Positions 42,761 through 51,086 of a stretch of DNA of 64,000 nucleotides are shown piece by piece. The translations under genes were made by a program, and so were the position numbers. The DNA is taken from NCBI GenBank assembly GCA_030532035.1, contig JAUNLX010000001.1, positions 62,001-126,000 of the forward strand, written 5' to 3'. Each line of letters begins with the position of its first letter. The first letter of the stretch is position 1. The DNA comes from Clostridia bacterium (GTDB lineage: Bacteria > Bacillota > Clostridia > Oscillospirales > Acutalibacteraceae). A model generated the notes under the pieces. That model saw nothing but the letters and a program-made list of their open reading frames with translations. It did not search any database and was not told the DNA's origin.

Positions 42761-44172
42761 ATTAACCTCTTATGCTCTTTACAAAGATTAAAAATTTTAT
42801 TTGACAAATTATCATTAAAAGCGCTTTTTTTGTACTTCGTCTCCCAGTTATTTGCTGTTGTCCCAGGCACATTTATTCTGCCCTCTTCTCCAAGCAACAG
42901 ATAATCTGACATGGGTGCGATAAATAATTTAGATTTTGCACTCATTGCGTAAGAAATAAAGCTATATACATCATTTTCATAAAAAAATTCTCGGAGCTTT
43001 TCCTGTAAAAACCAATGTTCTTTTTTTGATTCTAAAAATGATTTTGCAGTTGGATTATCATGTGTACCCGTATAATAACAATTTTTTACATTTTGATTTT
43101 CAGGCAAAGAACTTTCATCAATATTATCTCCAAAAGCAAATTGCAAAACTGACATAGAATAAAATTCTGAATAATTCATCAAATCTCGAACTTCATCTGT
43201 TATATATCCCAAATTTTCAGCTATGATTCTTTCAGTGCCAAAAGAAGATTTTATAAGATCAATAAATTTGCGACCAGGTCCTTTGCGCCACATTCCAAAT
43301 GAAGCGTCATTTGAATCATAATCTATCTCATAATATGATTCAAAACCTCTAAAATGATCTAATCTGACAATATCATAACATTTAAATGCAAACTCAAATT
43401 TATCGTAAATAAATTTGAAGTTTCCTTTTTCTATTTTTTCAAAATCATAGACAGGATTACCCCAAAGTTGACCTTTATCGGAAAATGCGTCTGGTGGAAC
43501 TCCTGCCACTTTATATAAGCTTCCATTTTCATTTAATTTGAATTTATCTGAGTGAAAATAAACTCTGTGAGAATCATATGCTTCAAAAAAAGGAATATCT
43601 CCATAGAGCAGTATATTTTTTTCATTTGCATATTTTTTAATTTTTGAAAATTGACTAAAGAAAAGATACTCAATAAAAATTATCTCTTTTTGCAAAGTTT
43701 CAGAAAAATATCTTTTGTTTTCCGCAATCAAAGAAAGGTATTTTGAATATTCAAAAATCCAATTTTGATTTTCTTCTATGAAATCAAAATATTCTTTTGT
43801 TTTCTTTTTAAGTCCTCTTTTGGCAGCTAAATATAGTAAATTATTTTTTTCGTTGATTAAATTTTTATAATCAATTTTTTGAATATCTTCTCTTTTTAAG
43901 GTTTCAATTTCAGTTTCTTTCAACAATTCCCGCTCAACCAAATCTTCAAGACTTATAAGAAGAGGATTGCCAGCAAAAGGAGACATGGTCTTATATGGAG
44001 AATTAGCCTCCTTATACAGAGTTGGTCCTATCGGCAAAATTTGCCAAACAGTTTGACCAGATTCTGAAAGAAAATCTATAAAATCTATTGCCTCTTTTCC
44101 TAAACTACCTATGGAATAATCTGAAGGTAGAGAAAAAACGGGCATAAGAATACCCGATCTTTTTTCACTCAT
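42757..44172 (-). CDS. malQ: 4-alpha-glucanotransferase (amylomaltase)
   Basis: GH77 enzyme of 471 residues that transfers maltodextrin segments. It begins with RSGILMPVFSLPSDYSIGSLG, has the GVPPDAFSDKGQLWGNPVYDF motif, the nucleophile region VRLDHFRGF, the acid/base in IIAENLG and GTHDNPTAKSFL. It is coupled by four-base overlaps to the unknown membrane-anchored protein upstream and to murL downstream. Glycogen or maltodextrin genes are absent nearby, so its presence in a proline/peptidoglycan operon is odd. Confidence 0.92.
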   Translation of the reverse strand: MSEKRSGILMPVFSLPSDYSIGSLGKEAIDFIDFLSESGQTVWQILPIGPTLYKEANSPYKTMSPFAGNPLLISLEDLVERELLKETEIETLKREDIQKIDYKNLINEKNNLLYLAAKRGLKKKTKEYFDFIEENQNWIFEYSKYLSLIAENKRYFSETLQKEIIFIEYLFFSQFSKIKKYANEKNILLYGDIPFFEAYDSHRVYFHSDKFKLNENGSLYKVAGVPPDAFSDKGQLWGNPVYDFEKIEKGNFKFIYDKFEFAFKCYDIVRLDHFRGFESYYEIDYDSNDASFGMWRKGPGRKFIDLIKSSFGTERIIAENLGYITDEVRDLMNYSEFYSMSVLQFAFGDNIDESSLPENQNVKNCYYTGTHDNPTAKSFLESKKEHWFLQEKLREFFYENDVYSFISYAMSAKSKLFIAPMSDYLLLGEEGRINVPGTTANNWETKYKKSAFNDNLSNKIFNLCKEHKRLI

Positions 44173-44873
44173 TTTTTCTTTTCTTCAACAATGCTGTCAC
44201 TGAAAGAGGGATCTGTATCCTGCAGAGAACTTATATAAAAATCAGAATCTGATTTAGGAGATTTTCTCAAAGTGATTTTAACATACTTACTCGGTGGTGG
44301 TTCTATAAAATTACCATTTTCATCCATTATAGTGTCACGACCAGAGATATATGCAACTGTGAGAATAACTGAGTTTTTCTTTTTGTCTACATCAATTATT
44401 TTAGGCGTATATATGGGGTCAACACCAGTAATGGGAATTTTATATGCTTTTGCAGTTGAGTCATATTCAAATTCATATGAACCAGGTGCAATTGTTTGAT
44501 GTTTAGGCTTTACACTGTCTCCATATAAAGATACAAAAGTCTTTTCAACATCTGTTGCAGGCAAGACAATTCTATTGTCAACAATTTTATATTTGCCTGT
44601 ATCTATTCCCTCAATTAAAATCGACCAAATTGATGAGTCTATAAGCTGTTGCATATCAGCTTTGGAAACATCGTCGAAAGTCGAAGGATCATTCATAACT
44701 AATGGAAGAATCATTTTTTCATAATTTTTTTTCGTAATATCAGATTTGTCGGTCGCTTTTATTATCCCTTTTGTGATGAAAAAGAGTGAGAAAATAATTC
44801 CGACTATAGCCATAATAAAAACAAAAATTCCAAGAGGATAAGCCCATTTTTTTCTTAAATTTTTATCTTTCAT
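44169..44873 (-). CDS. Single-span membrane protein of unknown function
   Basis: I do not recognise this family. The 234-residue protein has a basic N terminus (KDKNLRKKW), one hydrophobic segment (about 11-36) and a 195-residue domain predicted to lie outside the cell. That domain is rich in beta-like strands and contains repeated IVLPATDVEKTF and SYEFEYDS-type strands. It ends in a lysine-rich tail. It starts two bases after the proA stop and overlaps malQ by four bases, so it is a fixed part of the proBA-malQ-murL-murD operon. Confidence 0.75.
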   Translation of the reverse strand: MKDKNLRKKWAYPLGIFVFIMAIVGIIFSLFFITKGIIKATDKSDITKKNYEKMILPLVMNDPSTFDDVSKADMQQLIDSSIWSILIEGIDTGKYKIVDNRIVLPATDVEKTFVSLYGDSVKPKHQTIAPGSYEFEYDSTAKAYKIPITGVDPIYTPKIIDVDKKKNSVILTVAYISGRDTIMDENGNFIEPPPSKYVKITLRKSPKSDSDFYISSLQDTDPSFSDSIVEEKKK

Positions 44874-44875
44874 AA

Positions 44876-46123
44876 TTACTCCCTAATTTGATAATTCCCT
44901 TTGATTTTATATTTATATGTCTGTAATTCTCGAAGTCCCATAGGTCCACGAGCATGCAATTTTTGTGTCGAAATACCAATTTCTGCACCAAAACCGAAAC
45001 AACCACCATCGGTAAATCTCGTGGAAGAATTTACATATACACAGGCGCTGTCAACTTCACTTAAGAATTTTTCAGCATTATTTTCATTTGTCGTTATTAT
45101 AGCGTCACTGTGATGAGTTGAATATTTATCTAAATATAAAATAGCCTCATCTATATCTTCTACAATCTTACACGAAATAATATTTGATAAAAATTCAGTC
45201 TTATAATCTTCTTCTGTCGCAGGTTTCAATTCAGGCATAATCAAACGACTTTTTTCGCAGGCACGAATTTCCACACCTTTATTTAATAACCTATTACAAA
45301 TCGGCACTAATGCTTCTTTAGCTATATTTTGATGAATTAACATTCCCTCTGCCGCATTGCAGACTGAACTTCTCTGCGTTTTTGCATTATCTATTATATC
45401 AATAGCCTTATCCAAATCGGCAAATTCATCTACATAAATTGTACAATTTCCAACTCCTGTTTCAATTACGGGAATTTTACTGATTTTTTTGACTTTTTGA
45501 ATGAGCCCCGCTCCACCTCTTGGAATAACAAGATCAATTGTCTGAGATTGATTCAAAAGCACAGACAAATTTTCCCTTTTATAATCATCAAAAAGGCAGA
45601 TAGCGTCTGGATTCAAATCTAAATTCATCAAAGTTTCACGCATCAATTTACAAAGATAGGCATTTGTATTTTTGGCGTCACTTCCGCCCTTTAAGACAAT
45701 AGCATTTTTCGATTTTAGGGCTAGGCAAGCAGCGTCAGCATTCACATTCGGTCTTGATTCAAAAATCACTGCAATGACACCAAAAGGCACTGTTACCTTT
45801 TGAATTTTCAGCCCGTCTACTGTTTCAAATTCATCAATTATTTCATTACATGGCGACTTTAATTTTGATAATTTTTTTGCGCCATTTGACATAGATTCAA
45901 TTCTGTCATCATTTAAAATAAGGCGATCAATTAGATTTTCTCTTAGCCCGTCAGCTTTTGCCTTATCTACATCTTTTTTATTTTCTCTAATTATATTTTC
46001 TTTATTTTCTATAAAGCATTTTGCAATTTGCGTTAAAATTTCATTTATCTTTTCGTCGTCAAGCAAAGCAATTTGTTTACTTGCTATCTTTGCTCTTGCT
46101 CCTATATTTTCATAACTATTCAT
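44876..46123 (-). CDS. proA: Gamma-glutamyl phosphate reductase
   Basis: Second enzyme of proline biosynthesis, 415 residues, making glutamate-5-semialdehyde with NADPH. The catalytic cysteine lies in TQRSSVCNAAEGML, and the family end motif RGPMGLRELQTYKY is present. I use the ATG at 46123, with GAGGAAAA ahead of it; an upstream TTG overlaps that site. It overlaps proB by eight bases. Confidence 0.94.
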   Translation of the reverse strand: MNSYENIGARAKIASKQIALLDDEKINEILTQIAKCFIENKENIIRENKKDVDKAKADGLRENLIDRLILNDDRIESMSNGAKKLSKLKSPCNEIIDEFETVDGLKIQKVTVPFGVIAVIFESRPNVNADAACLALKSKNAIVLKGGSDAKNTNAYLCKLMRETLMNLDLNPDAICLFDDYKRENLSVLLNQSQTIDLVIPRGGAGLIQKVKKISKIPVIETGVGNCTIYVDEFADLDKAIDIIDNAKTQRSSVCNAAEGMLIHQNIAKEALVPICNRLLNKGVEIRACEKSRLIMPELKPATEEDYKTEFLSNIISCKIVEDIDEAILYLDKYSTHHSDAIITTNENNAEKFLSEVDSACVYVNSSTRFTDGGCFGFGAEIGISTQKLHARGPMGLRELQTYKYKIKGNYQIRE

Positions 46124-46907
46124 TGTCTTTTTTCCTCGGGGCAAAATACGTTCCTATTCTCTCTCCGTCAAGAATTTTATATATATTGTCCGGATGTTCT
46201 CCTTTTAATATAACAGTAGCTATATTGTTGTCTTTGGCTATCTTAGCCGCCATAATTTTCGTTGTCATTCCGCCTGTGCCAAGTTTTGAAGCGCTGCCTT
46301 TTGCATTATCTACCATTTCTGGTGTAATTTCATCTACAAATGAAATTAAATGCGCATCACATTCTTTAGGATTTTTATCATATAATCCGTCTATATCCGT
46401 CAGCATAATTAACATATCAGCATCTATAAGCTTTGCCACTTGTGCAGATAGAGTATCATTATCGCCAAAGACGATTTCATCTGTGGCAACTGCGTCATTT
46501 TCATTTACAATGGGTAAAACATTAAATTGTAATAGGGCTTTGAAATTGTTTAACAAATGCTCTCGTCTGTCTTCTTTTTCAAAGTCTTCTTTTGTAATGA
46601 GAACCTGACCTATGGTATGACCAAAATCTCCAAAAAATTTATCATAAATAAACATCAGCTCATTTTGTCCAACTGCTGCGGCAGCCTGCCTTGCGGGTAT
46701 GTCGTGGGGAAAATCTGTAATTCCCAATTTCCCAAATCCAGCGCCTATTGCTCCAGAAGTAACTAAAATTACATCAATACCAGAATTTTTCAAATCTGAT
46801 AAAACTCTGGAAAGAGCAAAAATGAGTTTTAAATTTAATTTCCCGTTTTCATAAGTCAAGGTAGAAGTTCCAACTTTAAAAACAATTGTCTTAATATCAC
46901 TCAGCAT
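46116..46907 (-). CDS. proB: Glutamate 5-kinase (short form without PUA domain)
   Basis: First enzyme of proline biosynthesis, 263 residues. The amino-acid kinase fold shows KVGTSTLT, VTSGAIGAGFGKL, NENDAVATDE, FGDNDTLSA and KLGTGGMTTK. The PUA domain found at the C terminus of E. coli ProB is absent, as in many Firmicutes. It leads the operon proB-proA-unknown-malQ-murL-murD. Confidence 0.93.
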   Translation of the reverse strand: MLSDIKTIVFKVGTSTLTYENGKLNLKLIFALSRVLSDLKNSGIDVILVTSGAIGAGFGKLGITDFPHDIPARQAAAAVGQNELMFIYDKFFGDFGHTIGQVLITKEDFEKEDRREHLLNNFKALLQFNVLPIVNENDAVATDEIVFGDNDTLSAQVAKLIDADMLIMLTDIDGLYDKNPKECDAHLISFVDEITPEMVDNAKGSASKLGTGGMTTKIMAAKIAKDNNIATVILKGEHPDNIYKILDGERIGTYFAPRKKDNE

Positions 46908-46924
46908 TGTATCACCATCAATGA

Positions 46925-46952
46925 ATTATAACACAATAAATTTATATGTTAA
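46925..46952 (-). promoter_or_regulatory. Promoter of the proBA-malQ-murL-murD operon
   Basis: TTAACA (46947-46952), a 16-base spacer and perfect TATAAT (46925-46930) on the minus strand, 18 bases before the proB start. Confidence 0.65.
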
Positions 46953-47000
46953 AGACAAGCAAAAAATTCAACTTTTAAATAAAAAATCAAAAATTGTAAT

Positions 47001-47024
47001 AAAAAACGCCGAATTGCTTCGGCG
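47001..47024 (-). terminator. Terminator of the 3D/G5 protein gene
   Basis: Seven-base GC-rich stem CGCCGAA/TTCGGCG (47007-47024) with a four-base loop, followed on the minus strand by six T residues. It starts 10 bases after the stop codon. Confidence 0.85.
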
Positions 47025-47033
47025 CATTTGAAG

Positions 47034-48284
47034 TTATTTACCCCATTTTAATATATAAATACATACATCTCGTCTACCCCATTGGTAACACTCGTTTGCA
47101 GTATCCATATATACATCTACTATGGTGCGGTTGCCTTTTGCAAATCCTCCAGTGTCTGCCGCAATGGCATATCCATAAACTTTTTTACCATCACTTGAAA
47201 CAATATACATTTCAGTACCATATGGAATTTGTCTCGGATTTACAGCTACTAAACCAGATTGAGCTTTAGCTCCTGTCGCAGTATTTCCGCTTCCATGATA
47301 AGACGGTATATTACAAGTATATGCAGTTGAGCCTCCTCTGAATACCTTTAAGTAATTTGTCGGTATTCCGTCAGATGAAAGTCCGTATCTTGAAGGCAAT
47401 CTTTTTTTAGATATGGGTCTAATTCCATTTTTCACATGAACTCTTGTTCCATGTCCAACAACTTTATTGACAGGCTTTTTAATTACCTTTGTCTTTGTTA
47501 GCGTAGACTCTGACAATTTACCATTTACATATTTATCACTATATGTATTTTCATTTTTTCCGTCAACGCCCGGTTTTATAACTCTGCTTTGACCTATGTA
47601 ATAACCGTTGTCGTCTACATTAATTGTCTTGTGCTTAACAGTTTCAATTACTGTCCTAACCTTAAACTCAACTCTTAAAATTTCAATTGAGCTTCCTTTT
47701 TCTGGCACAGAGTCAAGGGGCTTAGAAATTTCATCGTCGCTATCCAATGTTATATTTAATTTTTTGAGAATTTCTCCCAAAGTTTCTCCACTGGATTCAC
47801 AGGAATATATTTTATCTTCATCTATTATAGAAATAAAATCTTTTCCTGTAACGATTATGTCCATGCCCTCTTTTAATTTTGAGTCAAGAGGAATATTTAC
47901 TGTATCACCGTCTTTTATATTTATTCCAGCTTTGCTTATGGCTTCTTTAACTGTACCTACCATATTAACTTTTGATTTAAGTATAGCGCCAGAATATACA
48001 TTTGCATTTACTGCTCTTTCAATAGATATTGAAGATGGCTCTCCAGCTTTGAATTTATCAAGGTTTATTTTGTCATTGGGATTTAACTTAACCCCGGCTT
48101 TTTCAATAATCTTTTTTGGGTCATAACTTCTGGTTTTTACAACTTCAACCGTATTGTCATATTCCAATCTAACTGGATAATCGCTTGTTGCGAACGCTGT
48201 AACGGAACTTACCATCAATATAAATACGATTGTAACTGCAATCCATTTTGATTTGTTAATTCTTTCTTTATTGATTTTTTTCAT
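47034..48284 (-). CDS. Cell-wall-active protein with DUF348, G5 and 3D domains (YabE/Sps-like)
   Basis: Exported 416-residue protein. A signal peptide or anchor spans about residues 13-32. Three DUF348-type repeats follow (about 38-195), then a G5 domain (about 200-285) and a C-terminal 3D domain (about 335-416). The three aspartates that name the 3D domain are visible (Asp377 in ADTGG, Asp390 and Asp394 in VDVYMD). This is the layout of the Firmicute stationary-phase-survival proteins related to resuscitation-promoting factors, probably lytic transglycosylases acting on peptidoglycan. It is transcribed alone, with a WalR-like box upstream. Confidence 0.9.
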   Translation of the reverse strand: MKKINKERINKSKWIAVTIVFILMVSSVTAFATSDYPVRLEYDNTVEVVKTRSYDPKKIIEKAGVKLNPNDKINLDKFKAGEPSSISIERAVNANVYSGAILKSKVNMVGTVKEAISKAGINIKDGDTVNIPLDSKLKEGMDIIVTGKDFISIIDEDKIYSCESSGETLGEILKKLNITLDSDDEISKPLDSVPEKGSSIEILRVEFKVRTVIETVKHKTINVDDNGYYIGQSRVIKPGVDGKNENTYSDKYVNGKLSESTLTKTKVIKKPVNKVVGHGTRVHVKNGIRPISKKRLPSRYGLSSDGIPTNYLKVFRGGSTAYTCNIPSYHGSGNTATGAKAQSGLVAVNPRQIPYGTEMYIVSSDGKKVYGYAIAADTGGFAKGNRTIVDVYMDTANECYQWGRRDVCIYILKWGK

Positions 48285-48470
48285 AAACTCTCCTTGCTCC
48301 GCTTTTACGAAGCAATAGAATTTTATTAGATGTAAATTGTAAAATCAAATTTTTATATAAGAGTTTTTTGTGTAATATGCACAAAAATTTTATCGTTTAA
48401 TCGCAAATTAATCGAAAAATAAGCTTTTATAAAAGTTACAACCTTGTAATCTTTGTGCAAATCGTTAAAG

Positions 48471-48487
48471 ATTACAAAAGAATTACA
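48471..48487 (-). promoter_or_regulatory. WalR (YycF)-type box upstream of the 3D/G5 gene
   Basis: On the minus strand TGTAAT-N5-TGTAAT, an exact match to the published consensus TGTWAH-N5-TGTWAH. It lies about 190 bases before the start codon. A near-match on the other strand (TGTAAT-N5-TGCAAA, 48445-48461) is adjacent. Confidence 0.55.
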
Positions 48488-48502
48488 CTGTGTAATTTAA
48501 AC

Positions 48503-48532
48503 AAAAAAGAAGCAACTTTCGTCGCTTCTTTT
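48503..48532 (-). terminator. Terminator of the surface-protein gene
   Basis: Nine-base stem AAAAGAAGC/GCTTCTTTT (48505-48532) with a 10-base loop and a T-rich tail on the minus strand, 46 bases after the stop. Confidence 0.75.
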
Positions 48533-48577
48533 GTAAGTTTTTGAGATTGATTTAATAAAATCGATTTATATTAAATT

Positions 48578-49753
48578 TTATTTTTTATCGTCATTTGGAT
48601 TATATCTTAAAAGAGAATCCATCAATTCTGCATTTTCACTCTGTGGAGCTGCTTTCATATGTTTTACATGTAAAACAATTGCAACAATAATTATGATTGC
48701 CACAGCTGCTATTGCAACACCGAAAGTCGCTATCATCCATGTTGGGAAAATAACCTTTGTTTTACCAGAAGCAGCTTTGTCATTGAATTTAACCTTTATT
48801 GTATATTCTGTCTTTTCTCCAGTTTCAGTTTCAACAACAATACTGATGAGATTGTCTTCGTTTGGAACTAATTTATCAGCGCCATCAACAGTAACAATTG
48901 CTTTAGGGTCCTTTGCCTTTGCTTGAACATCAAGAGCAGATATTCCCGATGGAATTTCAACTACATAATAAGGTATAGTTGGATCAAAATCTGGATTCAG
49001 AGGATATAATCCACCATTAACTCTCAAAGATTTGAGCAAAAGAGATTTATCTTTATCTATTCTAATAGCTGACTGTGCGTCTGTTGTCTCAGCTACTGTA
49101 TATACTGGAACTTTTTGTACAGGAGCCAAAGTAAATTCAGGGGTATTGTCGGTCTTTTTAGTTGTATCCCAAACGTTAGTAGATGAAGGTCTTTTAGTTG
49201 TAGATGAAGATAAATTTCCAGTGGTCGATTCTCCTGGAGTAACTGTTGTTGGGGAAGTAGTCGTTGGTTTCGTTGTAGTGGTTTTTTCAGGAGTTAAAGT
49301 TACTGTTTTTGTGCTGTTAAAAGTTGTAACTGTATCAGAGCCATTCTCTTTAACATGATAAGTTGCAGTAAAAGTAAAGGTATCTCCAACTTGTGCTTCT
49401 CCAGTCACTGCTGCAGTAAACATCAGCATATTTTTTCCCTCAAATGGTGCATTTGTTTTAAATGCTCCCGTAGCTTCTACAGTAGGATTGGGGAATCCTG
49501 CAGCTTTCATAAATAAAACTTGAGTAGCTGGGTTTGAAGGTGTAACTGTAAACTGTCCGTTTACCGTTTCAACAATAGAGTCTTCACTTGGCGTAATAAA
49601 CAAATATAAAACTATGGCATCTCTGTTGTCCATAGGAACTTCTGCAGGCGTTTTTAATTCTTCAGTGGTCGGTTCTGCAAAAGCCGTAATAGAAAGTATA
49701 GTAGCAAAACAAATAGAAATTAAAACGGCAACTATTTTTTTTATGTTCTTCAT
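48578..49753 (-). CDS. Membrane-anchored surface protein with Thr/Ser-rich linker and cadherin-like domain
   Basis: Secreted protein of 391 residues, function unknown. A signal peptide (about 1-27, ending SITAFA) is followed by a beta-rich domain (about 28-155), a Thr/Ser/Pro linker (about 156-205) and a cadherin-like beta-sandwich (PF12733-type, about 235-320, with LRVNGGLYPLNPDFDP). A single membrane span (about 335-360) and a short cytoplasmic tail close it. The first domain could be a cohesin-like or general adhesion fold; I cannot decide. The ATG at 49753 has AGGAG upstream; a longer TTG frame is rejected. Neighbouring genes point to the cell wall. Confidence 0.82.
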   Translation of the reverse strand: MKNIKKIVAVLISICFATILSITAFAEPTTEELKTPAEVPMDNRDAIVLYLFITPSEDSIVETVNGQFTVTPSNPATQVLFMKAAGFPNPTVEATGAFKTNAPFEGKNMLMFTAAVTGEAQVGDTFTFTATYHVKENGSDTVTTFNSTKTVTLTPEKTTTTKPTTTSPTTVTPGESTTGNLSSSTTKRPSSTNVWDTTKKTDNTPEFTLAPVQKVPVYTVAETTDAQSAIRIDKDKSLLLKSLRVNGGLYPLNPDFDPTIPYYVVEIPSGISALDVQAKAKDPKAIVTVDGADKLVPNEDNLISIVVETETGEKTEYTIKVKFNDKAASGKTKVIFPTWMIATFGVAIAAVAIIIIVAIVLHVKHMKAAPQSENAELMDSLLRYNPNDDKK

Positions 49754-49799
49754 GGTTTCATCTCCTAACAGTAATTTCAAAACACAAAGTTATATGATA

Positions 49800-49828
49800 A
49801 TTTTATATTTATTTTAATGAAAAGTCAA
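49800..49828 (-). promoter_or_regulatory. Promoter of the surface-protein gene
   Basis: TTGACT (49823-49828), a 17-base spacer and TAAAAT (49800-49805) on the minus strand, 47 bases before the start codon. Confidence 0.6.
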
Positions 49829-49865
49829 CAATTTATGAAGAACTTTGTGTAAAAATTTCACAAAA

Positions 49866-51071
49866 TTATTCGCCTTTAGATAAAATTTCTAAGGCTTTTA
49901 CAATATGTGGGTCCTCACTGTCTTTCATTAAGCCAAGATTTTCCCTCTGTTTTTCTGTAAGAGGTATCGGATAATCTGGATTTAATCCAGTTTTGTCATA
50001 GGATATTCCACTGAGCGGATAAATATTGGCAACTGAAAGAACGACCGCACTGCCGTCGCTGAAACTAAAGACATCTTGCATGGTTCCGACACCCGCCGTT
50101 GTTTCGCCTATTAGTTCCGCTTTTCCAAACTCTTTTAAATCACAGGCAAAGAGTTCAGCAGGTCCTTTAGTCGTTTGAGATACTAAACATAAAATCGGAA
50201 GAGTTATTTGTTCGGCGTCAGATGGAAAAGTTTTGATAACTTTACCGTCTCTGTCTTTCGCAATTGCAATAGCTTTTGTACCCGAACTTCCCACTGGCAC
50301 AATTAAATCTAAAGCAGAGGCAGCATTTTCAATATTTCCCTCTGATGTATTTCTAAGATCTAATATTATTGCAGTAGCTTTTTGTTTTTTTATATTTTTC
50401 AGAGTTTCATCTAATTGATCTCTCGTATTTCCATAAAAGGCATTTATGTGGATATATGCAATATCTCCAATCATGCGTACATTGACTGTATTTAAGCTAA
50501 ATCCCATAACTAAATTCACAGATATGGTTTTTCCGTCTCTTTTATAAGTAACATCAACAGAGGTAAGTTTTTCTCCATATAATTTCTTTATCAAGTTACT
50601 GCTGTTTTTTTCGTTTACTTCATCTTCTCCAACTTTGATAATTTCGTCACCCAACTTAAGGCCTGCATTTGCTGCAGAAGAATTCTCGGCGACGCCTATT
50701 ATAGAAAGAACATTTTTTTCTTTATTGTATTTGCAGGTAAGTCCAGTTCCCGCAACTTTTCCGTCTAATCTGTTTTTATAAATTATATAATCTTCTGCAC
50801 TCAAATAAAAACTTGACGGATCTTCAAGTCCACTAACATATCCAGCAGAAAGACCCTCGCTCAACAATCTGCCATCAATTGGTTTATAGTATTTTTTACG
50901 GACAAGTTCGTCTATATTAGCAACCTGTTTATACATACCGGTTCTGTCCGGTAAATTTTCAATCAATTTATTATATATTCCAACTGATGAGCCCATTGTA
51001 ATCGCAACAGTAAGCACAACAACTAAAATCAAAATTGAAATCATCGTTGAAACACTGATTTTTTTCTTCAT
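49866..51071 (-). CDS. CtpA-like S41-family protein lacking the catalytic Ser/Lys (predicted pseudoprotease)
   Basis: A 401-residue protein of the carboxyl-terminal-processing peptidase family. It has an N-terminal membrane anchor (about 8-30), a YVSGLEDPSSFYL cap motif, a PDZ domain (about 90-175) and the S41 core. Aligned with active CtpA/CtpB, the nucleophilic Ser of the SASASE motif is Gly303 (TTKGPAEL) and the general-base Lys of GEKTFGKG is Val328 (GETTAGVG), while the third residue Gln332 is kept. I therefore expect a binding or scaffold role. It is the last gene of the ftsE-ftsX-hydrolase operon, 15 bases after the M23 gene. Confidence 0.85.
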   Translation of the reverse strand: MKKKISVSTMISILILVVVLTVAITMGSSVGIYNKLIENLPDRTGMYKQVANIDELVRKKYYKPIDGRLLSEGLSAGYVSGLEDPSSFYLSAEDYIIYKNRLDGKVAGTGLTCKYNKEKNVLSIIGVAENSSAANAGLKLGDEIIKVGEDEVNEKNSSNLIKKLYGEKLTSVDVTYKRDGKTISVNLVMGFSLNTVNVRMIGDIAYIHINAFYGNTRDQLDETLKNIKKQKATAIILDLRNTSEGNIENAASALDLIVPVGSSGTKAIAIAKDRDGKVIKTFPSDAEQITLPILCLVSQTTKGPAELFACDLKEFGKAELIGETTAGVGTMQDVFSFSDGSAVVLSVANIYPLSGISYDKTGLNPDYPIPLTEKQRENLGLMKDSEDPHIVKALEILSKGE

Positions 51072-51086
51072 ATTAAAGTCCTCTTA

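Noticed and set aside
46021-46608. Long plus-strand frame (195 codons) over proA/proB
   Set aside because: It is antisense to two clear enzymes, has no ribosome binding site and its translation is low-complexity Ser/Ile/Phe-rich, as expected from the reverse of coding DNA.
47608-48126. Plus-strand frame (172 codons) over the 3D/G5 gene
   Set aside because: Antisense shadow of a well-defined multidomain protein.
48285-48577. c-di-AMP (ydaO) riboswitch in the leader of the 3D/G5 gene
   Set aside because: Such genes often carry one, but the conserved ydaO core was not recognisable and the visible structure is short inverted repeats.
49844-49864. Rex-like operator TTTGTG...CACAAA upstream of the surface-protein gene
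   Set aside because: The half-sites are separated by one base too many for the TTGTGAANNNNTTCACAA pattern, and the gene is not a redox target. It is recorded only as a near-palindrome.
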